Origin: Bacteroidetes/Chlorobi group bacterium ChocPot_Mid
Lineage (GTDB): Bacteria > Bacteroidota > Ignavibacteria > Kapaibacteriales > UBA2268
DNA: 32,139 bases
Reading direction: 5' to 3'
NCBI GenBank assembly: GCA_003731675.1
Contig: RCNQ01000108.1
Coordinates: 1-32,139, forward strand
Shown: positions 1 through 10,332 of the stretch, piece by piece
Layout of the letters: every line of letters begins with the position of its first letter
Position numbering within the stretch: the stretch's first letter is position 1
Position numbers and translations under genes: made by a program
The notes under the pieces: generated by a model
Seen by the model: the letters and a program-made list of their open reading frames with translations, nothing else
What the model was told of the DNA's origin: nothing
Database searches by the model: none

Positions 1-225
1 AAGGTTTAAATCTCGGAGAGCTTCGTTTTCAGTCAATAAGGCACCAGTATCTGGAATCCATGAAAATATTTCCTGAAGCCAACCAATGCTACCTATAACA
101 GCTGTTCTGAAGCCACCGATTCGGGATATATCGCCAACTGATATAAGATAAAGTGAGGCAATTACCAGAATGACATAGGTAAAGTATTCTTTGTATGCCT
201 TTATAAATTTCAGAAATCTTAGCAT
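1..225 (-). CDS. mreC: Rod shape-determining protein MreC, N-terminal part (truncated by window edge)
   Basis: Reverse complement reads MLRFLKFIKAYKEYFTYVILVIASLYLISVGDISRIGGFRTAVIGSIGWLQEIFSWIPDTGALLTENEALRDLNL: one TM helix then the start of a coiled coil, directly downstream of mreB. Not in the ORF track because it runs off the edge. Confidence 0.8.
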   Translation of the reverse strand, partial: MLRFLKFIKAYKEYFTYVILVIASLYLISVGDISRIGGFRTAVIGSIGWLQEIFSWIPDTGALLTENEALRDLNL

Positions 226-285
226 CTGTCATTAAGTAATTATCACAAAATAATAATGAAAATATGCAAGAGCATATTACCTGAT

Positions 286-1311
286 TTAATATCTTGAACT
301 TTTAATCAGCACAGCAGAATATTCAACAAGATTTTCAAGTACTTTTCCTGTTCCGCGCACAACCGAAGTCAACGGGTCATCTGCAACATGAACGGGTAAT
401 GAAGTTTGCCTTCTTATTCTTTCGTCAAGACCTTTGAGTAAAGCACCACCACCACTGAGCATAATTCCACGGTCGTAAATATCTGCGGCTAACTCAGGTG
501 GAGTCTTTTCGAGTAATGTTATGACTGCTTCGACAATTTCATTGACTGATTCTGCAAGTGCTTCTCGAACATCGGCAGATGTAACTCTGATTGCTTTGGG
601 AATACCGGAAACCAAATCCCTGCCTTTTACTTCTATTTCTAATTCTTCTTCGAGTGGCACAGCAGAACCAACCTGACATTTAATAATTTCTGCTGTTCTG
701 TCACCAATAAGTATGTTGTGGACAGATCTGAAGTATTTGATAACGTCAATTGTTAATTCATCACCTGCAGTTTTTATAGATTCGTCTGCAACAATTTTAT
801 CGAGAGCAATAACTGCTATTTCGGTTGTACCACCACCAATATCAACAATCATATTACCTGTTGCTTCGTGAACATTCAGTCCTATACCGATAGCTCCAGC
901 CATAGGTTCGGCTATAAGGTGTACTTCCTTAGCACCAGCGTGCTCACAGCTATCGCGAACGGCTCTTTTTTCAACTTCCGTAATTCCTGAAGGAACGCAT
1001 ACCACTACTCTTTTGGCGGGTTGCCAGCTTAATGAGACTTTACGGATAAAAGCTCTGAGCATACCTTCTGTAATTTCGAAGTCTGCGATTGCTCCATCCC
1101 TTAAAGGTCTTATAATTTTAACATCTCTATGTGTTTTACCGACCATAGCTTCAGCTTCTTTGCCGATGGCAATTATATGCTTGGTTGTTCTGTCGAATGC
1201 AACCACAGAAGGTTCGTTAAGGACGATTTGCTTACCTTTCATCCAAATTAGTGTGTTAGCAGTCCCTAAGTCGATTGCTACGTCGTTCGAAAATAATTTC
1301 AATACTCCCAT
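286..1311 (-). CDS. mreB: Rod shape-determining protein MreB (actin-like)
   Basis: ORF of 341 aa; VAIDLGTANTLIW, IVDIGGGTTEIAVI and LSGGGALLKGLDERI phosphate/adenosine motifs of MreB. Confidence 0.97.
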   Translation of the reverse strand: MGVLKLFSNDVAIDLGTANTLIWMKGKQIVLNEPSVVAFDRTTKHIIAIGKEAEAMVGKTHRDVKIIRPLRDGAIADFEITEGMLRAFIRKVSLSWQPAKRVVVCVPSGITEVEKRAVRDSCEHAGAKEVHLIAEPMAGAIGIGLNVHEATGNMIVDIGGGTTEIAVIALDKIVADESIKTAGDELTIDVIKYFRSVHNILIGDRTAEIIKCQVGSAVPLEEELEIEVKGRDLVSGIPKAIRVTSADVREALAESVNEIVEAVITLLEKTPPELAADIYDRGIMLSGGGALLKGLDERIRRQTSLPVHVADDPLTSVVRGTGKVLENLVEYSAVLIKSSRY

Positions 1312-1359
1312 TAAACCAATATCTCTTTGATTTATAAAATTCTTATCAAATATAAACTA

Positions 1360-1391
1360 CAAAAATAGCAGTTTTTATCGGAAAATAACAA
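1360..1391 (-). promoter_or_regulatory. Candidate Bacteroidetes-type promoter for mreB
   Basis: On the minus strand TTG-N21-TATTTTTG (plus: CAAAAATA 1360-1367, CAA 1389-1391). A second TATATTTG lies at 1347-1354. Confidence 0.3.
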
Positions 1392-1501
1392 GATTTTATC
1401 TTAACCGATATAAGTGCAATTAAAATAAAAACGATAATAAAATTGAAAATTGTAAAAAAATAATAAAATAGTAATTAAATCCACAGAATTATTCTTAATA
1501 T

Positions 1502-2140
1502 TTATTCATTTTTATTAAAACCTTGTATTTGCCACCCCTCAGTTTTTTGCATATCACTGTTCATGTTTGAAAATCTTACTCCGGTAAAAACAGCATTAGT
1601 TATGTTAACTGGTTTGATCAAAATATGCTGAGTAGCATGTAAATTGGATTTGCCAAAATAAACAGTATCGCAATCAACAGTAATATTATATAGAGAGCCA
1701 TAATTTTCAATTTTAATTCTCGCAGGTTTATTAAGCTGTGCTTTTATTGAATCAACCATGACAATGAGTCTTCCAGCTTCGGTTACTTTGCAACCATTAG
1801 TCGAGTATTGAAAATTAATATTACTATGTTTGTCGAAGTGGTCAGCGATTGTCCTGAAAAAGAAGTCAATTCCTTCTCCATCTTTTATATCAACTGTAAA
1901 ATCTGCTTGTAACTGGGTAACAGGTATTTCCTGACAATATAGGTCAACTAATCCACCACTATAAAGTGCAAAGGCATTTTTAGCGATTTTTTCAACGCTG
2001 TCAATATAGCCGATTTTAATTGCGGCAATTTCTTCCTCATAGGGTAAATTTTGATTGAGGTAGAACCTGTCAGGAGAACAGGACAGAAGAATCAAAATTG
2101 AGCTGAATATTAAGATTGTAATTTTCATGATAATTTTCAT
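1502..2140 (-). CDS. Putative lipoprotein of unknown function
   Basis: 212 aa ORF with signal peptide and lipobox-like LILLSC; follows the 2156-3568 lipoprotein gene with a 15 nt gap. Confidence 0.7.
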   Translation of the reverse strand: MKIIMKITILIFSSILILLSCSPDRFYLNQNLPYEEEIAAIKIGYIDSVEKIAKNAFALYSGGLVDLYCQEIPVTQLQADFTVDIKDGEGIDFFFRTIADHFDKHSNINFQYSTNGCKVTEAGRLIVMVDSIKAQLNKPARIKIENYGSLYNITVDCDTVYFGKSNLHATQHILIKPVNITNAVFTGVRFSNMNSDMQKTEGWQIQGFNKNE

Positions 2141-2155
2141 ATTACTATGTGATAA

Positions 2156-3568
2156 TTATTTTTTATTGTATCGTAACTGTTCAGGGAAAAAGATTCTGTC
2201 CATTAATCCTATGCTTAATCCAACGTAAGTACGGGAAAAACTGCCGGGCAAGCCAATGGCGTCCACAATATCTTTTCCAAAACCTAAATCTGTTGAACCT
2301 GTGGCATATCCTAATAATAAACTTACATTAATAAACCCCGATTCTCCTTCTTCGAGTTTGTTAAGCACAAGGTTTACCCTCCCACCTACATTGATAAAGT
2401 TTGAAGGATAATAGTTATATTCAATAAATGGTTCAACAGATAGTTCATCAGATAATAGAGTCTGGAAGTATCCTATTCTGATTGGTAAAATACCTAAACC
2501 CCATTCTTTTTGTCCCATAACCATTAAGTTGATTAGTGAAGTTCCTGCATAGAATTTATTATTTAAAAAAGGAATTGCAACGGAAGCGTTGGCTAATTTC
2601 AAAGCAAATCCTTTTATGAAATTAGCTGAATCTTTACTGGTTGAGAGAGCAGATTCATCAGCACCTGTACTGAGCAAACCGAATTGTAAGAAGCCTACAT
2701 CCCAAGAGCTATGTTCATGTTCGTTCCATTCCTTTTCTGTTTCTTCAACCAAGTTATGAAAGTCGAGAACAGAAACACCAAGTCCAAAATATGGGAAAAA
2801 TACAGAAACTGATTTATCTCTGTAAGGATTTCCGGGATTGTCAATCAGTGGGCTCCAAGTTGGATTGAGACCACCAGCAAGACCAGCATATAATCTCATA
2901 TTCAATCCTCCGATAGAACCGACATCAAGTGAGCCTGAAACGTTTGCATACATAGAAGGATATAAACCTATTCCTGAGGTAATAGTAAATGCGACATAAG
3001 GTATATCTTCTACTAAATAGTACCGCTTTTTTGTATAGATGGAAAGAATACCCCAAAGTTGTTCAGTAGTAAGTGCACTCGGAGCAATTACTTCCAAACC
3101 ATTGACTCCCCAAGCCCAATTTTTGGCATCGTGAAACCATCTGAGACGTTGCTCAAAAAAGCCAAGTCGGTAAATTCCACCAGTAAACAAAGCATCTTTA
3201 TCACCAATATAAGAATCGGTCATATTTTGAAAGTTAGGATAAACTCCTAAAATACCAACTCCTATACCATGTTCTGAAGATGTACCCATTAGCCCAACAC
3301 TTTCGAACAATCCGTAACGAATGAAATCAGGGTATTTGCGTGTAACGATACTGTCATATTGAAGCATATCCCTTTGGTTTTTGAAAGTACGTGAACTCGG
3401 GAAGATTGTCCCATTGTCTCTGTTCCCGGGTGCATTATTAACAAAGTTTTGATATGTTGTATCTCTTAGGGTTATTGTATAAACATCTTCTTCGACCCGT
3501 GTTTGACCACAACTCATCAACAGAGTCAATACTCCGCTAATTAAGATAATGATTTTAGTGTTTTTCAT
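2156..3568 (-). CDS. Putative outer-membrane lipoprotein of unknown function (beta-strand rich)
   Basis: 470 aa ORF, signal peptide with lipobox LTLLMSCG, alternating Gly/aromatic strands resembling a barrel-like fold. Confidence 0.7.
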   Translation of the reverse strand: MKNTKIIILISGVLTLLMSCGQTRVEEDVYTITLRDTTYQNFVNNAPGNRDNGTIFPSSRTFKNQRDMLQYDSIVTRKYPDFIRYGLFESVGLMGTSSEHGIGVGILGVYPNFQNMTDSYIGDKDALFTGGIYRLGFFEQRLRWFHDAKNWAWGVNGLEVIAPSALTTEQLWGILSIYTKKRYYLVEDIPYVAFTITSGIGLYPSMYANVSGSLDVGSIGGLNMRLYAGLAGGLNPTWSPLIDNPGNPYRDKSVSVFFPYFGLGVSVLDFHNLVEETEKEWNEHEHSSWDVGFLQFGLLSTGADESALSTSKDSANFIKGFALKLANASVAIPFLNNKFYAGTSLINLMVMGQKEWGLGILPIRIGYFQTLLSDELSVEPFIEYNYYPSNFINVGGRVNLVLNKLEEGESGFINVSLLLGYATGSTDLGFGKDIVDAIGLPGSFSRTYVGLSIGLMDRIFFPEQLRYNKK

Positions 3569-3652
3569 AATTCTATCACAATTTATTTATAATTTTTATT
3601 CCGATATTTTTAAATTTAATTATTATACACATTACTTTAATTTTAACATATT

Positions 3653-4330
3653 TTATTTAAAAAAAGAGTTTTGAGCAACACATTCAACACTTAAAGCAGC
3701 ATAGTTATTCAGTTCAGCAAATAGTATATCTCCATTAACTATCTGACCTACACCTTCTGGAGTTCCGGTGAATATGCAATCGCCAGGTTCGAGAGTGAAA
3801 ACCCGAGACAGATATTCTATTAATTTTGCAACAGACCTTTCCATATATTGTGTTGAGGAGTTTTGTCTTAATTGATTATTGACTTTGAGTGATAAATCAA
3901 AAAATGGTATCTGGTCACCAAAATTTTCCGCAGGAATGATTTCAGATATAGGAGCAGAGCTGTAAAATCCTTTTGCTACAGCCCAAGGTAATCCGTTATC
4001 CTTTGATTGTTTTTGAACATCTCTCATTGTTACATCAATACCAACTGCATATCCGGCGATGTAATTGATTGCATCATCTTCGGAGATATTTTTACATTCT
4101 TTACCAATAACGACAACAAGTTCAACCTCGTGATGAATGTTTTTTGACATATCAGGCAAGATTATTTTTCCACCATTCTCGATGTATGCCTGTGGTGGTT
4201 TAATAAAAATAATAGGGTCGGTTGCGACTTGCCCACCCATTTCTGCGGCATGCTTAGCATAGTTTTGCCCGACACAAAACATTGTTTTTACTTCGAGTTC
4301 TTTTCCATTTTTAAATTTATATTTTCTCAT
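3653..4330 (-). CDS. Fumarylacetoacetate hydrolase (FAH) family protein
   Basis: CVGQNYAKHAAEMG, HHEVELVVVIGKECKNI, GYAVGIDVTMRDVQ, FTGTPEGVGQI are typical of FAH-family hydrolases/isomerases. Confidence 0.92.
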   Translation of the reverse strand: MRKYKFKNGKELEVKTMFCVGQNYAKHAAEMGGQVATDPIIFIKPPQAYIENGGKIILPDMSKNIHHEVELVVVIGKECKNISEDDAINYIAGYAVGIDVTMRDVQKQSKDNGLPWAVAKGFYSSAPISEIIPAENFGDQIPFFDLSLKVNNQLRQNSSTQYMERSVAKLIEYLSRVFTLEPGDCIFTGTPEGVGQIVNGDILFAELNNYAALSVECVAQNSFFK

Positions 4331-4356
4331 AAATCTTTTTGAAAAATCATTATAAT

Positions 4357-6522
4357 TTATTTATTTGTTTTTTTATCTTTTTCGTTTTCATTTAAGGTTG
4401 GGTTCCACTCTTTACCTTCCATTTGTCTTAATATTTCAGCGTTAGGATTAGTTGAATCAACTTTGGAATAATTAAAATCCCTTTTTTTGAAAGGTAGTGA
4501 AGGGTCACTATAAATTTTATTCATGAGTTTTCCCCAAAGAGGAGCGGCGGCAGTTGATGCGTAACCATAATCATTTGGGAAAGTAATTCTTCTGTCGTCG
4601 AAGCCAATCCAAAGCCCAGCAACAAGTTCTGGAGTAAATCCGATGAACCAGGCATCAGCAAAATCATTGGTTGTACCAGTTTTACCAGCAGCAGCACAAT
4701 TTTTGAAATATTTTCTTACAGTACTACCTGTCCCTCTGTCCACGACACCAGCCATCATATACGTCATCATATCAGCAATCTGAGGGTTAAAAACATCTGT
4801 GGCTCTGATTGCTTTTCTTGGTCTTTGGATGATGTTGCCCTGATAATCTTCAATACTGTTTACTGAATATGGTTTGACGTGAATACCATTATTAACAAAA
4901 GTGCCAAAAGCAGAAATTAAATCTAACGGGATAACTTCACCACCCGCACCAAGTGCAAGGGCAGGAACAGCCTGCAATTTGGATGTAATACCCATTCTAT
5001 AAGCAGTTGAAACAACCCTTGAAGGATTGGTAACCTCTGTAATTAATCTTGCGGCAACAGTGTTTATTGAAGCGGCTAAACCCTGATACAATGTAACAGA
5101 ATCAGAAGCAATATCTTTTCCTGAACCTCGAGGAACCCAGACTTCACCTGTGTAAGGGTCTTTATAGGAAAAGTAAGCTCTGGACATTTTGCTCTCTGGT
5201 GTCATGCCAGTCTCTAAAGCACATGCATAAACAATCGGTTTGAATGTAGAACCCGGCTGTCTTTGAATTTGTGTAGCATGATTTAATGAATATTTTGCAT
5301 CGGGGTGTTCTTCCATAAATTTTGGAGATGCTCCAACCATTCCAAGTATATTACCTTTTGTCGGGTCGAGTACCACAAGTCCGATTTGCAGTGTTGTGGC
5401 GGCGTTTTTGACTGAATCAATGAAATGTTGATTATATTTTAATCTTTGCTCAATTTGTTTCTTTTTTCTTTCGTCACCGGCAATGTAATCAGCACGCTTT
5501 TTAATTGCTTCCAAAATTAATTTATCAAGCAAGTCTTTGTTTCTTGACCATGACCAGTATCTATTGAATGTTTTTTGCAATTGAGTCATATGCTCTTTTA
5601 CAACTTCATTGGCATATTGTTGTATTTTAGAATTTAGCGTACTGTAAATTACTAAACCATCTCTATATAAATCTTTGTTTATCTGATTATCGGAGCTTAC
5701 TTGCCGGCGAATCATTTCGACGAAATGTGGAGCAGTCATAAATCTTCTGTGAACTGAAACGCCCCTTTCAGCTAAATGCAATTCTTCAGAAGCGGCTGAA
5801 GCTACCTGACCCGGGGTGAGATAGCCCTCATCTTCCATTAATTCGAGGACAAGATTTCTTCTCCTAATTGCTTTGTCGTAATCAACTGTGCCGTTGTAGT
5901 TTTCAGGATTTTTTAGAATTCCGACAAGAAAAGCGCATTCAGCTGTTGTTAATTCCTTCGGAGACTTGTTAAAATAAATTTCTGATGCAACCTGAATACC
6001 ATACGCACCTCGACCAAAGATAACAGTGTTGGCATAAAGTTCAAGAATTTCCTGCTTTGTATAGGTTTGTTCAATTTGTATGGCAATGAATGCCTCCTGG
6101 ACTTTTCTTTCGAGTGTGGTTCTTGGGTGTAAAAAAAGATTTCGTGCAAGTTGCATTGTAATTGTTGAAGCACCTTCCTTAATACCACCTGCTATTACGT
6201 TTTTAATTGCCGCTTTGACTACCCTTGATACATGAATTCCCCAATGGTCAAAGAATTTCCTGTCTTCGACTGCAATTAGTGCGTTGATAAAATCCTTAGG
6301 AATACTGTCGTAAGGAAGGTATATTCTTCTTTGTACTGAGAACATATCGAGTAGTTCACCATCTGAGCTGATAATTTGAGTAGCAAGGTTTTGTTTTGGA
6401 TTTTCCATCTGGTCAATTGATGGCAATCCATAGGAAATAACCGTCTGAATATAAAACCAAACAGCAAAGAGAAAAATGCCAAGAAGTATAAGCAACAAAT
6501 ATAGAAATTGTATTGGTTTCAT
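4357..6522 (-). CDS. Penicillin-binding protein 1A (GT51 transglycosylase + transpeptidase)
   Basis: GT51 motifs AVEDRKFFDHWGI, EGASTITMQLARN, ELYAN; transpeptidase SxxK (QPGSTFKP), SIN, KTG (AGKTGTTND). Confidence 0.96.
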   Translation of the reverse strand: MKPIQFLYLLLILLGIFLFAVWFYIQTVISYGLPSIDQMENPKQNLATQIISSDGELLDMFSVQRRIYLPYDSIPKDFINALIAVEDRKFFDHWGIHVSRVVKAAIKNVIAGGIKEGASTITMQLARNLFLHPRTTLERKVQEAFIAIQIEQTYTKQEILELYANTVIFGRGAYGIQVASEIYFNKSPKELTTAECAFLVGILKNPENYNGTVDYDKAIRRRNLVLELMEDEGYLTPGQVASAASEELHLAERGVSVHRRFMTAPHFVEMIRRQVSSDNQINKDLYRDGLVIYSTLNSKIQQYANEVVKEHMTQLQKTFNRYWSWSRNKDLLDKLILEAIKKRADYIAGDERKKKQIEQRLKYNQHFIDSVKNAATTLQIGLVVLDPTKGNILGMVGASPKFMEEHPDAKYSLNHATQIQRQPGSTFKPIVYACALETGMTPESKMSRAYFSYKDPYTGEVWVPRGSGKDIASDSVTLYQGLAASINTVAARLITEVTNPSRVVSTAYRMGITSKLQAVPALALGAGGEVIPLDLISAFGTFVNNGIHVKPYSVNSIEDYQGNIIQRPRKAIRATDVFNPQIADMMTYMMAGVVDRGTGSTVRKYFKNCAAAGKTGTTNDFADAWFIGFTPELVAGLWIGFDDRRITFPNDYGYASTAAAPLWGKLMNKIYSDPSLPFKKRDFNYSKVDSTNPNAEILRQMEGKEWNPTLNENEKDKKTNK

Positions 6523-6527
6523 GATTT

Positions 6528-8318
6528 TTAATTATTTAGAATTTTACTTAATTCAACACGTCTCAATCTCATCCGATACATTTCCATTTCTTCGTTTTCC
6601 TTTTTTATAAGAGGTTTAGATTTTCCTGCAGATTTTGTTTCGAGAATTTCTTCAGGTACACCTCTTTTGACTAATTCAGCTTTTACAAAATCTACTCTTC
6701 TTTTACCGAGGGTTAAATTATAATTAACGGTGCCGATATCATCAGTATGCCCTGTGAGGACAATAACTTTTATCTTATCTTTTGATTTGAGTATATTTTC
6801 AGCAAGGTTGTCCAGTTGCATCTGCCAAGTTTGAATTGTTTCGACACCATTGCTATCAAGGACGTACCTGTATGGGTTATCATAAACATCTGTAGGGAAG
6901 TTAATTCTAAGGGTTAGCATTTCAGGTATTCTGAAGTCTTGTTTTAATTCCTTGATATTGTCCAGCATATCAACATAAATTGAAGCTGTTTCAAAAAATA
7001 AATCCTTGGCTGAAGCAGTAACTTCGTATCTGACATCTTTATTCAGTTCGACTGAATATTTGCCATTTTTATCTGATTTAACTTCTTTGAAAACCGTATT
7101 ATCAGGCATTTTTTTGACTTTAATTTCTGCTTCATCAAGTTCTGTCAGAGTCACTGCCTGATAAACCGTACCTGTCAGAGTGAAAGTTTTAACAATCTCA
7201 ATTTTTGGTTCATCGAGTTTAATATCAGGATTAACGTTAAAATCAATATCTTTTTTAGCTAAATCGGGTTTGCTTGTCTCTTTTTTTGTAACATTTTTCT
7301 TGCGAACGAAGATGTCGAATCCACCTTCCATAGAAACAAAACTGGCTTTGTCAGCGTCCTGGTTAGAGCTATAGTAAAGCAAAGTATCTGCATCTGACGG
7401 ACTACTGGGGAAAAGTTCATCGAATTTTGTATTTAAAGGTGGTTTTAAGTTTTTGGGTTTGGAAAAAAAGAAGTCTGGATTTTTTAATTTATCTAAGTCT
7501 TTATTTTTAACTGCTGACCAGAATTCATCTGAAATTTCTGATTCAAATATATCATATCCCCCAACAGTTTGATGCCCTGCTGATGAAAACAATAATTTTT
7601 TACCATTTGAATTAACAAAAGGTGTGAGTTCGGAACAACCAGTATTGATATGACTTCCGCAGTTCATTGGCTCAACCCAGTCACCATTTTCGTCTTTAAT
7701 AGTAAACCAAATATCAGTATCACCAAAGCCGACCTTTCTGTCTGAAGCAAAGAAAAGGACTTTTCCATCGGGTGATAATGCAGGTTGAGATTCCCATGTA
7801 AATTCATTTTGGTGAATTTTTTTGCCCAAGGATTTTGCATTGTGAATGTAATTTCCGGAAAGTGTGCCTTCGTATAAATCAGATTTTCCTATCATCCCTT
7901 CAGTAGCTGAAACTGAGAAAATAATTTTATCTTTGTTCACAGACATTGAACCCGCATGACCTGATACTGGAATACCCAAACCAGATTCGAGTGTTCCGGA
8001 ATTATACTTAATCATTCTTGCAAGCATGACTCTTTGCCTTCCGGCATCGTCATAAACTAATGCAGTTTTTTTATTGTCCAGAAAGCATAGAGCCCATTCG
8101 TTGTCAATTGAATTTATTTGATTGACTTTTTCGAATGTGTAATATGAATCCAGAAATTTGTTGACTTCATAAGAAGAGTCATAAGCCATTCCTGACCATT
8201 GCTCTGGCTGACAAAGTATTTCAACAACAGGACAATTAACTTCCTTTTCCTTTGTTAGTTTTGTCATACAGCTAACAAAGAAAAGTGGTAAAAGTATTAA
8301 AAGTAAATATCTAATCAT
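6528..8318 (-). CDS. OmpA-family lipoprotein with PD40/WD40-like repeats and C-terminal peptidoglycan-binding domain
   Basis: Lipobox FVSC; PD40-like SQPALSPDGKVLFFASDR; carboxypeptidase-regulatory-like segment; OmpA C-terminal VLTGHTDDIGTVNYNLTLGKRRVDFVKAELVKRGV. Upstream of PBP1A with a 5 nt gap. Confidence 0.92.
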   Translation of the reverse strand: MIRYLLLILLPLFFVSCMTKLTKEKEVNCPVVEILCQPEQWSGMAYDSSYEVNKFLDSYYTFEKVNQINSIDNEWALCFLDNKKTALVYDDAGRQRVMLARMIKYNSGTLESGLGIPVSGHAGSMSVNKDKIIFSVSATEGMIGKSDLYEGTLSGNYIHNAKSLGKKIHQNEFTWESQPALSPDGKVLFFASDRKVGFGDTDIWFTIKDENGDWVEPMNCGSHINTGCSELTPFVNSNGKKLLFSSAGHQTVGGYDIFESEISDEFWSAVKNKDLDKLKNPDFFFSKPKNLKPPLNTKFDELFPSSPSDADTLLYYSSNQDADKASFVSMEGGFDIFVRKKNVTKKETSKPDLAKKDIDFNVNPDIKLDEPKIEIVKTFTLTGTVYQAVTLTELDEAEIKVKKMPDNTVFKEVKSDKNGKYSVELNKDVRYEVTASAKDLFFETASIYVDMLDNIKELKQDFRIPEMLTLRINFPTDVYDNPYRYVLDSNGVETIQTWQMQLDNLAENILKSKDKIKVIVLTGHTDDIGTVNYNLTLGKRRVDFVKAELVKRGVPEEILETKSAGKSKPLIKKENEEMEMYRMRLRRVELSKILNN

Positions 8319-8322
8319 AAGT

Positions 8323-8355
8323 CAAATTTATTTTATTATTTAATTTCCTATCAAA
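8323..8355 (-). promoter_or_regulatory. Candidate Bacteroidetes-type promoter, nearly abutting the ATG at 8318
   Basis: Minus strand TTTG (8352-8355) - N21 - TAAATTTG (8323-8330); last G is 5 nt from the A of ATG. Confidence 0.5.
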
Positions 8356-8543
8356 TATCAATAGCTAATAACTATAATTTATATTTTATCTAAAAAATAC
8401 TATATATTAAGAAGTTATTAGTAACAGCAAAGATAACACTAATTAATGAAATAATAAAAAAGTTGGAGGGAAAAAATTATTTGACATTTTATATTTTGGA
8501 ATTTATTTTTTACTTTAATTACTAATTCGAGAATATAATTATA

Positions 8544-8574
8544 TTGTGTCAGAATGTTATTTTGGTTATTTTTG
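8544..8574 (+). promoter_or_regulatory. Candidate Bacteroidetes-type promoter for corA
   Basis: TTG (8544-8546) - N20 - TATTTTTG (8567-8574). Confidence 0.35.
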
Positions 8575-8680
8575 GAGTTGATTTTTAGCAGGTTTTTCAA
8601 TTTCACTTATGGAAATATTAGATAAGTATAAAATAGTTAAAACTGGTTGATCTTATTAATAAATTCTTAATATTTTAGAT

Positions 8681-9781
8681 ATGCAAACAGATATTGGTGA
8701 TTACATAAAAAAGAACATGAAGTTTTTGTCCAATCCTATTAGAGCCAAGAAAGCTGGTCATCCACCTGGAACTTTGACTTATACTGGCGAAGTAGCTGAT
8801 AATAAAGTAAAGCTTGATTTAATAACTTTTGACTCTGACTCTTGTAATGAATTTGAATTTGATAAAACAGATGAATTATTAGCAAAGTTCGATAAAGATA
8901 AAATTAACTGGATTAATGTAGTGGGGCTTCATGATGTGGAAGTTATAAATGAAACAGGTAATTTTTTTAATCTGCATCCCCTTGTTTTGGAAGATATTCT
9001 CAATACTCAGCAACAACCGAAAATTGACATTGAAGATGAGAACATTTTTATTACTCTCAAGATGTTGAAAGTCAATAAATCAGGGGATATCGATATTGAA
9101 CATGTAAGTTTTATACTCGGAAGTAATTATGTAATTTCATTTCAGGAAAGGCAACAAGATGTTTTTGATAATATCAGAGACAGATTAATCAATAATAAGG
9201 GTAAGGCAAGAAAAAGAACATCTGATTATTTATTCTATTTGTTAATTGATGCAGTAGTTGATAATTATTATTATGTTTTGGATAATATAAATGATAAGAT
9301 TGATGAACTGGAGCAAGCAATATATTTCAATCCTTCACATGATAATTTTCAAAAAATAATTGACTATAAAAAGCATTTGATACATTTGAAAAAATTGATT
9401 TATCCCTTGGAATCATGTATCAGAGAACTCCTTGATGATGAAGTATCGACAATAAACAACAATTATATTAAGTATTATAATGATGTGTTAGACCACTTGA
9501 AAAGCATAATACAGGACCTTGATGTGTTGCGTGAAATATTGATAGGTCATGTGGAGCTTTATATGTCTGCTTTAAACAATAAGATGAATAGCGTTATGAA
9601 GACTTTGACAATTGTAGCTTCAATATTTATTCCTCTGACATTTATAGCCGGGGTGTATGGTATGAATTTCAGATATATGCCTGAACTTGAGTCAAAATGG
9701 GGTTATCCGCTGATTCTGCTCATTATGTTAATTACAGGTTTGGGAATGTTGTTTTATATGAAAAAGAAAAAATGGTTTTAG
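8681..9781 (+). CDS. corA: CorA-family magnesium/cobalt transporter
   Basis: 366 aa; C-terminal two TM helices with the YGMN signature (GVYGMNFRYMPE). Confidence 0.95.
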   Translation: MQTDIGDYIKKNMKFLSNPIRAKKAGHPPGTLTYTGEVADNKVKLDLITFDSDSCNEFEFDKTDELLAKFDKDKINWINVVGLHDVEVINETGNFFNLHPLVLEDILNTQQQPKIDIEDENIFITLKMLKVNKSGDIDIEHVSFILGSNYVISFQERQQDVFDNIRDRLINNKGKARKRTSDYLFYLLIDAVVDNYYYVLDNINDKIDELEQAIYFNPSHDNFQKIIDYKKHLIHLKKLIYPLESCIRELLDDEVSTINNNYIKYYNDVLDHLKSIIQDLDVLREILIGHVELYMSALNNKMNSVMKTLTIVASIFIPLTFIAGVYGMNFRYMPELESKWGYPLILLIMLITGLGMLFYMKKKKWF

Positions 9782-9802
9782 AAATCAAATAGAGGCTAAT
9801 TT

Positions 9803-10255
9803 ATGTCATCAATGAAAGTTATTAATGAATTTTTATCAGCAAAGAAATTTGCTCTTGTTGGAATGTCACGCAATCCTAAATCCTTTAGCCGTATGGTAAT
9901 GAAGGATTTATCTGCTATTGGCTATGATATTACTCCTGTTAATCCAAATGTTGAGGATATTGAAGGTAAAAGGTGCTACCGTTCTGTTACAGAATTACCT
10001 GATGATATTGACAGATTGTTGATTATGACCAATAAAGCAAATACAGATGCAGTTTTAACAGAAGCAATTCAAAAAGGAATCAAAAGTATTTGGGTGCAAC
10101 AGACTTCCGACACAAGTAATACTATGCAGATAGCTAAGTCAAATCATTTTGAAAATCTTATAACAAAAGAATGCATTTATATGTTTGCAAATCCGAAAGG
10201 CATACATAAATTCCACAGGTTTTTCAAGAAATTATTTGGCAAGATGCCAAAGTAA
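9803..10255 (+). CDS. CoA-binding domain protein (YccU-like)
   Basis: FALVGMSRNPKSFSRMVMKDLSAIGYDITPVNPN Rossmann-like CoA-binding fold; 21 nt after corA. Confidence 0.88.
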   Translation: MSSMKVINEFLSAKKFALVGMSRNPKSFSRMVMKDLSAIGYDITPVNPNVEDIEGKRCYRSVTELPDDIDRLLIMTNKANTDAVLTEAIQKGIKSIWVQQTSDTSNTMQIAKSNHFENLITKECIYMFANPKGIHKFHRFFKKLFGKMPK

Positions 10256-10332
10256 GCTAACAAATGGATTTTTAAGGCATACTTATTGATATAGTCAAGA
10301 AAAATTGATTTTATCAAATTATTAGGATAATT

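Noticed and set aside
1013-1330. 105 aa plus-strand ORF
   Set aside because: Antisense to mreB.
8319-8680. Long AT-rich divergent intergenic region considered for an ncRNA or riboswitch
   Set aside because: Beyond promoter-like motifs I see no GC-rich stems or known riboswitch/Mg-sensor signature; cannot be supported by eye.
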